A DNA stretch of 64,000 nucleotides from Polynucleobacter meluiroseus (lineage in GTDB: Bacteria; Pseudomonadota; Gammaproteobacteria; Burkholderiales; Burkholderiaceae): assembly GCA_945878885.1 (NCBI GenBank), contig CAMCUP010000009.1, forward strand, positions 1 to 64,000, in the 5' to 3' direction. Position numbers and translations under genes: made by a program. A model generated the notes under the pieces. That model searched no databases, had not been told where the DNA came from, and saw nothing but the letters and a program-made list of their open reading frames with translations. Of this stretch, positions 55,024 to 64,000 are shown in pieces. Every line of letters begins with the position of its first letter. The first letter of the stretch is position 1.

Positions 55024-56199
55024 GTGCTGATTGATTTTTTCCTGCAGTTGAAAAAAGCCAAAATACCAGTTTCAATCTTGGAATTTTTAACCTTGCTCAC
55101 TGCCCTAAAGCAAGGCGTGATTAAGCCCTCAATCGATGAGTTTTATCAACTTGCCCGCATGACCCTAGTTAAAGATGAGCAGTACTTCGATCGCTTTGAT
55201 CAGGCCTTTGGGAACTATTTTCAAGGGATCGAAAATATTATTTCACTCCAGCCCGATATTCCATTAGCTTGGCTAGAAAAACAGCTGCAACGAGTCTTAA
55301 GTCCTGAAGAAAAAGCCGCCTTAAAGAAATTAGGTGGGCCCGAGGCTTTAAAAAAACGCCTAGTAGAATTGTTGCAAAAACAAAAAGGTCGGCACGCAGG
55401 CGGCAATAAATGGCTAGGCACTGGTGGTTCATCACCGTTTGGTCACGGCGGATATCATCCTGAGGGCTTTCGCATTGGCGGCGCAAGCGCAGGTAACCGC
55501 ACTGCCATTAGGGTATGGGAGGCGCGTGAATTTAAAGACTATGACAATAATTTAGCTTTAAGCCCACGAAATATGAAGATCGCTCTGCGGCGTTTACGGC
55601 GTTTTGCACGCACGGGTGCAGTACTCGAATTTGATTTAGATAATACGATTCAATCTACTGCCGCTAATGCTGGCATGCTCGATATTAAAATGCGCCCCGA
55701 ACGCCATAATCAAGTCAAAGTTTTATTGCTAATGGATGTCGGCGGTTCGATGGACGATCATATTAGTAAGGTTGCCGAATTATTTTCTGCTGCTAAAACT
55801 GAATTTAAACATTTAGAGCATTTTTATTTTCATAATTGTGTCTATGAGCGCTTATGGCAAAGTAATCGACGGCGCCGCGATCAAGTATCAGCAACCCAAG
55901 ATATCATTAATCGTTATTCTGCCGATTACAAACTTATTTTTGTTGGTGATGCCACGATGTCACCCTATGAAATACTTTCCGCCGGAGGCTCAGTAGAATT
56001 TGATAACCGTGAATCGGGGGCTGCCTGGCTAAAGCGCTTACTTCATCATTTCCCGCATTTTGCTTGGCTAAACCCTGAACCAGAAGCGGTGTGGCAATAC
56101 CGCCAATCAATTGAAATGGTGCAAAATCTAATGCAAGGTCGTATGTATCCTGTCACATTGGCTGGTCTAGAAAGTGCCATGCGTCAACTCTCAAAATAA
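55024..56199 (+). CDS. VWA domain protein, CoxE-like
   Basis: 391 residues. The N-terminal helical part is followed by a glycine-rich linker (about 120-160) and a von Willebrand A domain. Its metal site reads LLMDVGGSMDDH, a DxGxS variant of the usual DxSxS MIDAS. CoxE-like proteins pair with MoxR ATPases and help mature molybdenum hydroxylases or other complexes. Starts with GTG one base past the moxR stop. The real target cannot be told from this window. Confidence 0.85.
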   Translation: MLIDFFLQLKKAKIPVSILEFLTLLTALKQGVIKPSIDEFYQLARMTLVKDEQYFDRFDQAFGNYFQGIENIISLQPDIPLAWLEKQLQRVLSPEEKAALKKLGGPEALKKRLVELLQKQKGRHAGGNKWLGTGGSSPFGHGGYHPEGFRIGGASAGNRTAIRVWEAREFKDYDNNLALSPRNMKIALRRLRRFARTGAVLEFDLDNTIQSTAANAGMLDIKMRPERHNQVKVLLLMDVGGSMDDHISKVAELFSAAKTEFKHLEHFYFHNCVYERLWQSNRRRRDQVSATQDIINRYSADYKLIFVGDATMSPYEILSAGGSVEFDNRESGAAWLKRLLHHFPHFAWLNPEPEAVWQYRQSIEMVQNLMQGRMYPVTLAGLESAMRQLSK

Positions 56200-56301
56200 T
56201 TTTCTTGCTGGCTTTTTTACAACATCTCTTCTTAAGCTAGGCTTTGTTAGGCTATGCTTACTTACTAACCGCTTTCTTCATTAACTCATCTTAAGGTCAC
56301 C

Positions 56302-56766
56302 ATGTCTCAGTCTTTAATCGAAGCCCGTTTACAAACTCTTGGCATTCAATTGCCACCAGTTAGTGCACCTGCTGCTGCCTATGTCATGGCAGCACAAACT
56401 GGTGCTTTGGTTTTTCTTTCGGGGCATATTGCTAGACGCGCTGGCCAACCCTGGGTAGGCAAGCTTGGCAAAGATATGGATACCGAGACTGGTAAAGCAG
56501 CTGCGCGTGGTATTGCCATCGATTTAATCGCCACCCTCAATGCCCATGTAGGCTCGCTCGACCGGGTTAAGCGTATCGTCAAGGTAATGGGCCTTGTCAA
56601 TTCCACTGAAACCTACACCGATCAACATTTGGTCATTAACGGTTGCTCCGAATTACTCTTTGAAGTTTTTGCACAGGCAGGTCAGCATGCTCGGAGCGCC
56701 TTTGGAGTATCCCAAATTCCCTTAGGTGCTTGCGTAGAAATTGAATTGATCGCTGAAATTGAATAG
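56302..56766 (+). CDS. RidA/YjgF-family protein (long subgroup)
   Basis: 154 residues, longer than RidA itself (about 128) and like the YjgF-endoribonuclease-type subgroup. The conserved arginine that binds imino acids in RidA is present in HARSAFGVSQIPLGACVEIE. Family members deaminate reactive enamine/imine intermediates. It overlaps the XdhC gene by eight bases, so the two are probably co-translated. Confidence 0.85.
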   Translation: MSQSLIEARLQTLGIQLPPVSAPAAAYVMAAQTGALVFLSGHIARRAGQPWVGKLGKDMDTETGKAAARGIAIDLIATLNAHVGSLDRVKRIVKVMGLVNSTETYTDQHLVINGCSELLFEVFAQAGQHARSAFGVSQIPLGACVEIELIAEIE

Positions 56767-57733
56767 CACCGATTTAAGTGTTTTAAAAACTGCCGTTGCT
56801 TGGCTACAGGCAGGCGAGCAAATTGCAATTGCAACGGTAGTACAAACTTGGGGTTCGTCGCCCCGCCCGGTAGGTTCTTGGCTGGCGATGCGGGCTGATG
56901 GGCAAGTTACAGGATCCGTTTCTGGCGGCTGCATTGAAGATGACTTCATGCGTCGCGTACAAACTGAAATTCTTACACGACATACTCCCGAATTGGTTAT
57001 TTATGGAGTAAGCCAAGAAGAAGCTGCGCGCTTTGGGCTACCATGTGGTGGCACCTTACGTTTATTAGTTGAGCCCCATCCTAATTTAGAAATTCTAGAA
57101 AATTTATTAAAATTAATTTCAACTCAGCAAATCGTACGGCGCATATTAAATGTGCAAACTGGTGAATCTACCCTAGAGCTAGGCGCACGCAACGATCTTT
57201 TTAGCTTTACTGCCAACCGAATGCTAACCTCGTACGGCCCACGCTGGCGCATGATTTTAATTGGTGCGGGGCAGTTGTCACTATATTTGGCCGACTTTGC
57301 TATTGCAAATGATTTTGAGGTAATTATGATTGACCCGCGCGATGAATATGCATCCGAACTAGAAATGAGTCTTAATAAAGCGAACCTCAAGCTGATTAAA
57401 AATATGCCTGATGATGCTTTATTAGAGCTGGCAGTTGATTCACATACGGCAGTTGTTGCACTTACTCATGATCCTAAGCTCGATGATCTAGCTTTAATTG
57501 AAGCCTTAAAATCTCCAGCATTTTATGTTGGAGCTTTAGGTAGTAGCACGAATAATCAAAACCGCAAAGCGCGCTTACGTGAATTTGATTTAACCCAGGC
57601 GCAGGTAGACCGTTTATTTGGCCCAGTTGGCTTAGCAATTGGGGCGCTTACGCCACCAGAAATTGCTATTTCGATTATGGCGGAAATTATTGCGATTCAG
57701 CATGGGGTAGCTCTACCACTAAAGCGCTTTTAA
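56759..57733 (+). CDS. XdhC/CoxI family protein (molybdenum-cofactor insertion type)
   Basis: 324 residues with both domains: XdhC_CoxI N-terminal part ([40 protein letters not shown]) and C-terminal Rossmann domain ([30 protein letters not shown]). XdhC binds and sulfurates molybdenum cofactor for xanthine dehydrogenase-like enzymes. No such enzyme is encoded in the window. Start is TTG inside the RidA end; no ATG is nearby. Its 3' end overlaps parC by 15 bases. Confidence 0.88.
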   Translation: MNSTDLSVLKTAVAWLQAGEQIAIATVVQTWGSSPRPVGSWLAMRADGQVTGSVSGGCIEDDFMRRVQTEILTRHTPELVIYGVSQEEAARFGLPCGGTLRLLVEPHPNLEILENLLKLISTQQIVRRILNVQTGESTLELGARNDLFSFTANRMLTSYGPRWRMILIGAGQLSLYLADFAIANDFEVIMIDPRDEYASELEMSLNKANLKLIKNMPDDALLELAVDSHTAVVALTHDPKLDDLALIEALKSPAFYVGALGSSTNNQNRKARLREFDLTQAQVDRLFGPVGLAIGALTPPEIAISIMAEIIAIQHGVALPLKRF

Positions 57734-60136
57734 ACGACCCTCTTTTAAACGGGGGTCTAAGTAGTGTCCCTTGCGCGCACGATTGCCGGCAAACGATTTA
57801 AGTGTTTTGCTATCTAAACTACGCTCGGTTGGCTTGCCACCCCGGCCAATACCAGAATAATTGGCGCCTGTAAGCCCAACCGGAATTGCAGCACTTAAAT
57901 TTTCAGCGTCATCAAGGCCCATTAAAATTATCCCTTTACCGCCAGCTGGTAAACGTTTTAACTCATCTAATGGAAAGACTAATAAACGCGCACTAGCCGA
58001 TAAGCACGCAACTTGGCGCATACCTTCATGCACTTTAACTGCCGATAATGGGGCATCTCCCCCAGGATGTTTAAGATCAACCCCAATAAAAGATTTACCC
58101 GCCTTATTGCGCGTGCTCATATCGGCCACGTTTGCTAAAAAGCCATTACCTGCAAGCGTCGCAAGTAACACTAAGTCATCGGTTTGGCCAGCGTAATAAG
58201 CCACCATTTGCGAACCTGGGGCTAAATTGACAAAACTAGTTAATGGCGAACCATCACCCCGTGCGCCGGGTAACTCACTGACAGGCACGGTATAAACTCG
58301 CCCATCACTGCCAAATCCCTGAATCACATCGAGCGTACTACATTCGTATGTTGCATACAGAGCATCGCCCGCTTTAAATGAAAATTGCTGATCATCATGC
58401 TCATGGCCTTGGCGTACTCGCACCCACCCCTTTTGCGACACAATGACCGTAACTGGCTCATCAATAACCTTCGTTTCAGCCACTGCCCGCTTATCTTCTT
58501 GAATTAAGGTACGCCGCGCATCGCCAAACTCTTTGGCATCGGCTTCAATCTCTTTAATAATGCACTTCCGTAAGGTGGCATCACTTTGTAAAAGGCCTTG
58601 CAATTCATCGCGCTCAACTTTTAATTCTTTTAATTCTTGCTCAATCTTTATGCCCTCAAGCCTAGCTAATTGGCGTAAACGAATTTCAAGGATATCCTCA
58701 GCCTGTCGATCGCTTAATTTAAAAGCTTTAATTAAATCGGCTTTAGGCTCATCACTTTTACGAATAATTTTAATAACTTGATCAATATTAAGAAGGATAA
58801 TGCGGCGCCCTTCTAAAATATGCATCCGATCCTTAACTTTCGCAAGTCGATGTGCCGTTCGGCGAGTAACGGTTTGCACCCGAAATTCGAGCCACTCTTG
58901 CAAAATGTCGCGCAAGCCTTTTTGGCGCGGGCGACCATCGTTACCAATCATCACCAAATTAATTGGGGCATTCGATTCAAGTGAAGTTTGCGAGAGCAGT
59001 AAATTAGCAAATTCATTAACATCAATATTTTTACTTTTAGGCTCAAATACCAAACGCACAGCTGCATCTTTACTTGATTCATCGCGTACACCATCTAACA
59101 TACTTAAAATAGTTTGGCGCGTATTAATTTGGTCGGTACTTAAAGCCTTTTTGCCAATCTTCACTTTTGGATTAGTGAGCTCTTCAATTTCTTGTAAGAC
59201 TCGTTGGCTCGATGTAGCAGGCGGTAACTCATTGACAATAATTTGCCATTGACCGCGAGCCATTTCTTCAATGCTCCAGCGCGCTCGAACTTTTAAGCTA
59301 CCCCGACCAGTTTCATAAACTTGGGCAATTTCGGCGGCAGGAGAAATGATTTGGCCGCCACCCGGAAAATCAGGGCCAGGTAGCAAACTTAACAAATTAG
59401 CCGTAGTCAATTTTGGCGACTTCATCAAGGCAATTGCTGCACTCGCCACCTCCCGTAAATTATGTGCGGGGATTTCGGTAGCCATACCTACGGCAATACC
59501 AGATGCACCATTGAGCAAAACAAATGGTAAGCGTGCGGGCAGCATTTTGGGCTCTACAAATGAGCCATCGTAGTTAGGCACGAAGTCGACTGTACCCTCA
59601 TCAATTTCGCTTAACAAGAGGTTGGCAATTTTAGTTAAGCGCGCTTCGGTGTAGCGCATTGCCGCAGCACCATCACCATCACGCGAGCCAAAATTGCCTT
59701 GGCCATCAATTAATGGATAACGTAAAGAAAAGCTTTGGGCTAAACGCACCAAGGCATCATAAGCAGATTGATCGCCATGGGGATGAAACTTGCCTAACAC
59801 ATCGCCAACAACGCGCGCACTTTTTACTGGTTTCGCATCGGCTCGTAAGCCCATTTCGCTCATCGAAAATAAAATACGGCGTTGCACTGGTTTTTGACCA
59901 TCTGCCACTTCTGGCAATGCCCTGCCCTTAACAACGCTAATTGCGTATTCAAGATAAGCTCGCTCGGCATACACTGCCAAGGTTAAATGATCATCACCCT
60001 CATCGCCTAGTTTGCTACCGAAAGGTTTTTTGGGGTGCCCCGGCCCATTAGACTCTACCAATACGTCAATCTCATCGAACAAATCAGCCTGCGCTTTTTT
60101 AAGCGGCGTCTTCTTGGTAGGTTTCTTACTTGCCAT
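57719..60136 (-). CDS. parC: DNA topoisomerase IV subunit A
   Basis: 805 residues. A lysine-rich N-terminal extension of about 45 residues precedes the breakage-reunion domain. Active-site Y162 is in [11 protein letters not shown], and the helix region that determines quinolone binding reads [13 protein letters not shown] (positions of E. coli Ser80 and Glu84 are Q123 and D127). The C-terminal beta-pinwheel follows. It decatenates chromosomes together with ParE. The ATG overlaps the parE stop by one base (TAATG). Confidence 0.95.
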   Translation of the reverse strand: MASKKPTKKTPLKKAQADLFDEIDVLVESNGPGHPKKPFGSKLGDEGDDHLTLAVYAERAYLEYAISVVKGRALPEVADGQKPVQRRILFSMSEMGLRADAKPVKSARVVGDVLGKFHPHGDQSAYDALVRLAQSFSLRYPLIDGQGNFGSRDGDGAAAMRYTEARLTKIANLLLSEIDEGTVDFVPNYDGSFVEPKMLPARLPFVLLNGASGIAVGMATEIPAHNLREVASAAIALMKSPKLTTANLLSLLPGPDFPGGGQIISPAAEIAQVYETGRGSLKVRARWSIEEMARGQWQIIVNELPPATSSQRVLQEIEELTNPKVKIGKKALSTDQINTRQTILSMLDGVRDESSKDAAVRLVFEPKSKNIDVNEFANLLLSQTSLESNAPINLVMIGNDGRPRQKGLRDILQEWLEFRVQTVTRRTAHRLAKVKDRMHILEGRRIILLNIDQVIKIIRKSDEPKADLIKAFKLSDRQAEDILEIRLRQLARLEGIKIEQELKELKVERDELQGLLQSDATLRKCIIKEIEADAKEFGDARRTLIQEDKRAVAETKVIDEPVTVIVSQKGWVRVRQGHEHDDQQFSFKAGDALYATYECSTLDVIQGFGSDGRVYTVPVSELPGARGDGSPLTSFVNLAPGSQMVAYYAGQTDDLVLLATLAGNGFLANVADMSTRNKAGKSFIGVDLKHPGGDAPLSAVKVHEGMRQVACLSASARLLVFPLDELKRLPAGGKGIILMGLDDAENLSAAIPVGLTGANYSGIGRGGKPTERSLDSKTLKSFAGNRARKGHYLDPRLKEGRLKAL

Positions 60137-62124
60137 TAAATATCTGCCTCAACTTCATTACCACGCTCTTCTAGCCAGTCACGGCGAGCCGCTGATTCTG
60201 TTTTACCCATCAACATATCCATCGTCTTAAAGGTGTCTAGGGTACTCAACTGGCCCAAAATGACTGGTAATAAACGTCGAGTGTCAGGGTTCAGCGTGGT
60301 ATCCCATAATTGTTCTGCGCTCATTTCGCCTAAACCTTTAAACCGTGATATTTGCCAAGCCGCTTCACGCACGCCATCTTTACGCAATTTATCTTCAATT
60401 GCAATTAACTCACTGCTATCGAGTGCATAAATTTTCTGCGCTGGTTTTTTGCCACGCGCAGGAGCATCAACCCGAAATAAGGGTGGGCGAGCAATATAAA
60501 TATGGCCTAAATCAATTAGGCGCGGAAAGTGCTTATAAAACAAGGTCAGTAATAGCACCTGAATATGTGAACCATCAACATCGGCATCAGATAAAATACA
60601 GATCTTGCCGTAACGTAAGTTAGACAAATCGGGATCATCACCAGTGCCATGCGGATCAACCCCAATGGCAACAGCAATATCATGAATTTCATTATTAGCA
60701 AATAAACGATCGCGTTCAGCTTCCCAAGTATTCAGCACTTTGCCACGTAAAGGTAAGATAGCTTGATACTCTTTATTGCGGCCCATTTTGGCAGAACCAC
60801 CAGCTGAGTCGCCTTCAACCAAAAAGATTTCGTTAAGCGCAATATCTTCGCTTTCGCAATCAGTTAATTTCCCCGGCAATATAGCAACGCCTGATGACTT
60901 TTTTTTCTCAACCTTCTGCCCTGCTCTAGTACGGGCTTGCGCCTGCTTAATGACCAACTCTGCTAAGGTACGACCATAATCAACGTGTTGATTTAGCCAC
61001 AACTCAAGCGCCGACTTAACATACACTGAAACTAAGCGCACCGCATCACGCGAATTTAAACGCTCTTTAATTTGCCCTTGAAATTGAGGATCTAGCACTT
61101 TCGCTGACAAAATAAATGAAGCGCGGGCAAAAACATCTTCGGGCATCAGTTTCACGCCCTTGGGTTGCAAAGAATGCATTTCAATAAAACCTTTAACTGC
61201 GTTAAAAAGGCCTTCGCGCAAACCACTTTCATGCGTTCCTCCCGCAGGGGTAGGAATTAGGTTGACATAACTTTCACGCACTGGCGGGCCATCTTCGGTC
61301 CATACAACAATCCATCCAGCGCCTTCGCCTTCAGCAAAATTATCATCAGCGCCCTCACCAGTTGAGTATTGTTCACCTTCAAAGGGTGGAATCACTTCGG
61401 CACTATGGCCGCTCTGCGCCAGTGCTTCATTTAAGTAACCGCGTAAGCCTTGAGCATATTGCCAAGTTTGAGTCTCGCCCGATTTCTCTTGAATTAACGT
61501 AACCTTAACACCTGGTAAAAGTACAGCTTTTGAGCGCAATAGGCGAATAAGATCAGGTAAAGGAATAACGCCACTGTCAAAATACTTGGCATCAGGCCAA
61601 GCACGTACGCAGGTACCATGATTTTTATCTTGCTTCGAGCTGGCTTTGGTTTTAAGTTTTTCAATCACATTACCATTAGCAAATGCTAAGGTTGAAACTT
61701 GTTGATCACGCCACACGGTAACTTCAAGGCGCTTTGATAAAGCATTGGTAACCGAAACACCTACACCATGCAACCCTCCCGAAAAGGCATAAGCACCTCC
61801 AGCACCCTTTTCAAATTTACCGCCAGCATGCAACTGAGTAAAAACAATTTCTACCACGGGTAATTTTTCAGTAGGATGAATACCAACTGGTATTCCTCGC
61901 CCATCATCTTCAATGCTCACGCTGCCATCAGTGTGCAGAGTTACTATTATTTGCTTACCAAAGCCCCCTAGGGCCTCATCAGAAGCGTTATCAAGTACTT
62001 CTTGAATAACATGCAGGGGGTTATCAGTACGGGTATACATACCAGGGCGTTGCCGCACCGGCTCAAGCCCCTTGAGTACCTGAATAGAAGATTCGCTGTA
62101 TTGAGCGGGTTTACGTGTAGCCAT
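60136..62124 (-). CDS. parE: DNA topoisomerase IV subunit B
   Basis: 662 residues. GHKL ATPase domain ([39 protein letters not shown]) and TOPRIM domain ([27 protein letters not shown]), with the shorter length of ParE rather than GyrB. It pairs with ParC, encoded immediately downstream and translationally coupled. Confidence 0.95.
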   Translation of the reverse strand: MATRKPAQYSESSIQVLKGLEPVRQRPGMYTRTDNPLHVIQEVLDNASDEALGGFGKQIIVTLHTDGSVSIEDDGRGIPVGIHPTEKLPVVEIVFTQLHAGGKFEKGAGGAYAFSGGLHGVGVSVTNALSKRLEVTVWRDQQVSTLAFANGNVIEKLKTKASSKQDKNHGTCVRAWPDAKYFDSGVIPLPDLIRLLRSKAVLLPGVKVTLIQEKSGETQTWQYAQGLRGYLNEALAQSGHSAEVIPPFEGEQYSTGEGADDNFAEGEGAGWIVVWTEDGPPVRESYVNLIPTPAGGTHESGLREGLFNAVKGFIEMHSLQPKGVKLMPEDVFARASFILSAKVLDPQFQGQIKERLNSRDAVRLVSVYVKSALELWLNQHVDYGRTLAELVIKQAQARTRAGQKVEKKKSSGVAILPGKLTDCESEDIALNEIFLVEGDSAGGSAKMGRNKEYQAILPLRGKVLNTWEAERDRLFANNEIHDIAVAIGVDPHGTGDDPDLSNLRYGKICILSDADVDGSHIQVLLLTLFYKHFPRLIDLGHIYIARPPLFRVDAPARGKKPAQKIYALDSSELIAIEDKLRKDGVREAAWQISRFKGLGEMSAEQLWDTTLNPDTRRLLPVILGQLSTLDTFKTMDMLMGKTESAARRDWLEERGNEVEADI

Positions 62125-62329
62125 GCGCAGAAATTGTAGTCATATCCTGATTCAAGGTAGAAAATTTAAATTATGTTAGTTAAAAACCCTAAGCCATCCA
62201 TTGATTCTGGCACAGTGCGGTGGTGTTTTAGGGTCTATTCCATATTCATGACAAAATCGGGGTATGCGAGCATTAAGTCATTTACGGGTTTTAGACCTCA
62301 GTCGGTTTTTAGCTAGCCTTATCTAGCCT

Positions 62330-63580
62330 ATGGCAAAAAATAGCCAAACGGCTTATCAACCCTCATCATCACATTTACCCCTCAAACAGGTATTAATTTT
62401 TGGCGGTCTTTTAGTCACACTGTCGATGGGCATCCGCCATGGTTTTGGTTTATTTAACCTTCCTATTACCAGTGCAAATGGTTGGGATCGCGAAACTTTT
62501 GCCCTCACCATGGCCCTGCAAAACCTAGTATGGGGTGCAATTCAGCCAATTACTGGCGCCTTTGCCGATCGTTTTGGTGCCTTTAAAATCATGGTTGCTG
62601 GTGGCTTGCTCTATGCACTTGGTTTGGCGGGTATGGCTTTGTCAACCGAGGTTTTAAATTTCACCCTAGCCGGTGGCCTACTTATTGGCCTTGCGCAAAC
62701 CGCAACGACCTATAGCATTGTCTTTGGTGTGTTGGGTCGCAATGTCTCGGCAGAGAAACGGGTTTGGGCCATGAGTATTGCCGCGGCGGCAGGCTCTTTT
62801 GGGCAATTTTTAATGATTCCCATCGAACAAGGGTTGATAAACAGCTTTGGCACCCAAGACGCCTTGCTCATTTTGGGGCTGATGGCTACCCTCATGCTGC
62901 CGGCAGCCTTTATGTTACGGGAGAAAAACTTCAGCCATAACATGAAGTTAGGCGATCAAACCCTAACTCAGGCTTTGCGTGAGGCCTTTAGCAATCCTAG
63001 TTTTCGACTCCTAACCCTAGGTTATTTTGTCTGCGGCTTTCAAGTAGTGTTTATTGCCGTACATTTGGCGCCCTATCTTAAAGATATGTCTAAACTTTAT
63101 CCGGCAGTGGGCAGCCCAACGGTAGCAACTACGGCTCTAGCGCTCATTGGTTTATTTAATGTAGTTGGCACCTATTATTCAGGCGTAATTGCCCAAAAAA
63201 TTCCCAAGAAATTTTTACTCAGTGGTATTTATTTAACGCGCTCAGTAGTAATTGCCGCTTTTATATTACTACCCATCACTCCTATCACCACTTACATTTT
63301 TGCTGCTTTCATGGGCGTCTTATGGCTATCCACAGTGCCTCTCACTAATGGCATCGTTGCCCAAATTTTTGGTGTTAAGTATTTAACGACCCTCTCCGGT
63401 TTAGTCTTTTTCTCGCATCAATTAGGCAGCTTTTGTGGCGCGTTTTTTGGTGGCTATCTGTTCGATCAAACTGGCTCATACCAAATTGTTTGGCTAATCG
63501 CAATCGGCTTGGGTATTTTTGCAGGGCTCGTCAATCTGCCTATTCGTGAGCAAGCAATTTCACGACCAGCGCTAGCCTAA
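62330..63580 (+). CDS. MFS transporter, monocarboxylate/oxalate-formate-like
   Basis: 416 residues, 12 predicted membrane segments. Motif A-like GAFADRFGAFKIMVAG lies between helices 2 and 3. The N-terminal MGIRHGFGLFNLPIT, with large gaps lacking obvious substrate residues, resembles the monocarboxylate porter/OFA branch common in Burkholderiales. Substrate unknown. No good Shine-Dalgarno is seen before the ATG. Divergent from parE across about 205 bases. Confidence 0.85.
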   Translation: MAKNSQTAYQPSSSHLPLKQVLIFGGLLVTLSMGIRHGFGLFNLPITSANGWDRETFALTMALQNLVWGAIQPITGAFADRFGAFKIMVAGGLLYALGLAGMALSTEVLNFTLAGGLLIGLAQTATTYSIVFGVLGRNVSAEKRVWAMSIAAAAGSFGQFLMIPIEQGLINSFGTQDALLILGLMATLMLPAAFMLREKNFSHNMKLGDQTLTQALREAFSNPSFRLLTLGYFVCGFQVVFIAVHLAPYLKDMSKLYPAVGSPTVATTALALIGLFNVVGTYYSGVIAQKIPKKFLLSGIYLTRSVVIAAFILLPITPITTYIFAAFMGVLWLSTVPLTNGIVAQIFGVKYLTTLSGLVFFSHQLGSFCGAFFGGYLFDQTGSYQIVWLIAIGLGIFAGLVNLPIREQAISRPALA

Positions 63581-63593
63581 GTACAATTCAAAT

Positions 63594-63758
63594 ATGAAAC
63601 GCTCGCTTTTTATTGCAGATAAAAGTCGTAAACTATTCGTTACGGTCTTTTGGTACGCCTTAATTACAATAGCACTTGGGCTGAGCTTTGCAGCCTATTT
63701 CGCTCCCGCTGTAATGGTGAATATTACCAATCAGGTTTGGGCGTTTTGTGGTTGGTAA
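63594..63758 (+). CDS. Small membrane protein of unknown function
   Basis: 54 codons, from ATG 13 bases after the MFS stop to TAA. The product starts MKRSLFIADKSRK, then has one hydrophobic helix (about 15-36, FVTVFWYALITIALGLSF) and ends NQVWAFCGW. A basic N-terminus before the helix predicts an N-in topology. It is close behind the transporter on the same strand, so may be co-transcribed. I do not recognise a family. Confidence 0.55.
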   Translation: MKRSLFIADKSRKLFVTVFWYALITIALGLSFAAYFAPAVMVNITNQVWAFCGW

Positions 63759-63828
63759 TATTTGAGTTAGCAATTTTATTGCCTGGCAATTTCGGTAACA
63801 TGTAACAAAAGTCTTCACGGTGTTTTAT

Positions 63829-63903
63829 CCCGCCGTAGCACAATGGATAGTGCAACCGCCTCCTAAGCGGTAGATCCAGGTTCGACTCCTGGCGATGGGA
63901 CCA
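63829..63903 (+). tRNA. tRNA-Arg (CCT)
   Basis: 75 bases with encoded CCA. Anticodon loop CTCCTAA gives CCT (reads AGG). D-arm GCAC/GTGC, T-arm CCAGG/CCTGG with TTCGACT loop. The acceptor CCCGCCG against CGATGGG leaves one C5-A68 mismatch. Followed by a terminator hairpin. Confidence 0.94.
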
Positions 63904-63932
63904 CTTCCATACTACTAAGCAAATAAAATTGC

Positions 63933-63955
63933 AAGTAGCTAAGCTATTTATTTTT
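63933..63955 (+). terminator. Intrinsic terminator of tRNA-Arg
   Basis: Seven-base stem AAGTAGC / GCTATTT (one G-U pair) with a TAA loop, followed by ATTTTT. It starts 30 bases after the tRNA 3' end, as expected for its transcript end. Confidence 0.55.
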
Positions 63956-63987
63956 GAAGCGCTTAGGTAACCCATTTAGCAATAAAG

Positions 63988-63996
63988 TTATCCACA
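63988..63996 (+). promoter_or_regulatory. Consensus DnaA box
   Basis: TTATCCACA, identical to the high-affinity DnaA-binding consensus, four bases from the window edge. A single 9-mer can occur by chance; whether more boxes or an origin follow cannot be seen. Confidence 0.35.
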
Positions 63997-64000
63997 GGTT

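Noticed and set aside
58800-59252. 150-codon frame opposite parC
   Set aside because: Shadow of a strongly conserved gene, no independent support.
62173-62316. 47-codon ORF in the parE-MFS gap
   Set aside because: No ribosome site or plausible domain; composition looks non-coding. Conservation would be needed to revive it.

Overview
The window looks like ordinary core chromosome of a betaproteobacterium in the Burkholderiales, most like a low-GC, small-genome freshwater lineage such as Polynucleobacter. This is inferred from gene content and order, not from a search. Pointers are a Bug/TctC-type periplasmic receptor, the PHB genes phaC-phaB-phaR, the order pyrG-kdsA-eno-ftsB, the order tig-clpP-clpX-lon-ppiD, divergent rluD/bamD, adjacent parE-parC, and AT-rich wobble positions. 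I see no rRNA, insertion sequence, prophage, CRISPR array or integron. No stretch over 300 bases lacks a gene; the largest gap (2339-2895) holds three tRNA genes.

Layout: 1-2.3 kb carries the first codons of a hydroxypyruvate isomerase gene running off the left edge, a Bug receptor and an exported bicupin of the oxalate decarboxylase type, all on the minus strand, suggesting C2-acid metabolism. 2.4-9.6 kb holds tRNA-Asp, tRNA-Glu and tRNA-Ala, then gltX, hslO (plus strand), ftsB, eno, kdsA and pyrG. 9.7-20.2 kb holds acnB, a spermidine-synthase-like protein, purL, a YbbA-like ABC ATPase divergent from a TesA-type esterase, and a ppiD that appears to have lost its catalytic parvulin domain. 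20.2-26.5 kb is the proteostasis block: tRNA-Val, lon, clpX, clpP, tig, tRNA-Leu. 26.6-32.4 kb holds ispF-ispD divergent from mfd-serB. 32.4-38.0 kb holds a thiolase, rimO, phaR, phaB and phaC (polyhydroxybutyrate storage). 38.1-43.3 kb holds pgeF, rluD, bamD, alr and lplT.

43.4-53.2 kb is a long, tightly packed minus-strand unit: methylmalonyl-CoA mutase, MeaB, propionyl-CoA carboxylase beta and alpha, and a VOC epimerase-like protein. These convert propionyl-CoA to succinyl-CoA. The unit runs straight on into tsaB, rimI and a HolD-like gene. A divergent GntR/FCD regulator sits next to a nearly perfect 24-bp palindrome, a strong candidate operator. 53.3-57.7 kb holds two monoheme cytochromes c, a MoxR/CoxE-VWA pair and a RidA-XdhC pair. 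These resemble the accessory genes of molybdenum hydroxylases, but no hydroxylase is present here. 57.7-62.1 kb is parC-parE. The right end has an MFS transporter, a 54-residue membrane protein, tRNA-Arg(CCT) with a terminator, and a consensus DnaA box at the very edge.

No wholly new system is evident. The best leads are the domain-deleted PpiD, the about 45-residue insertion in ClpX, the HolD/uracil-glycosylase-like protein, the GntR operator controlling a mixed catabolic and housekeeping unit, and the accessory cluster without its hydroxylase.
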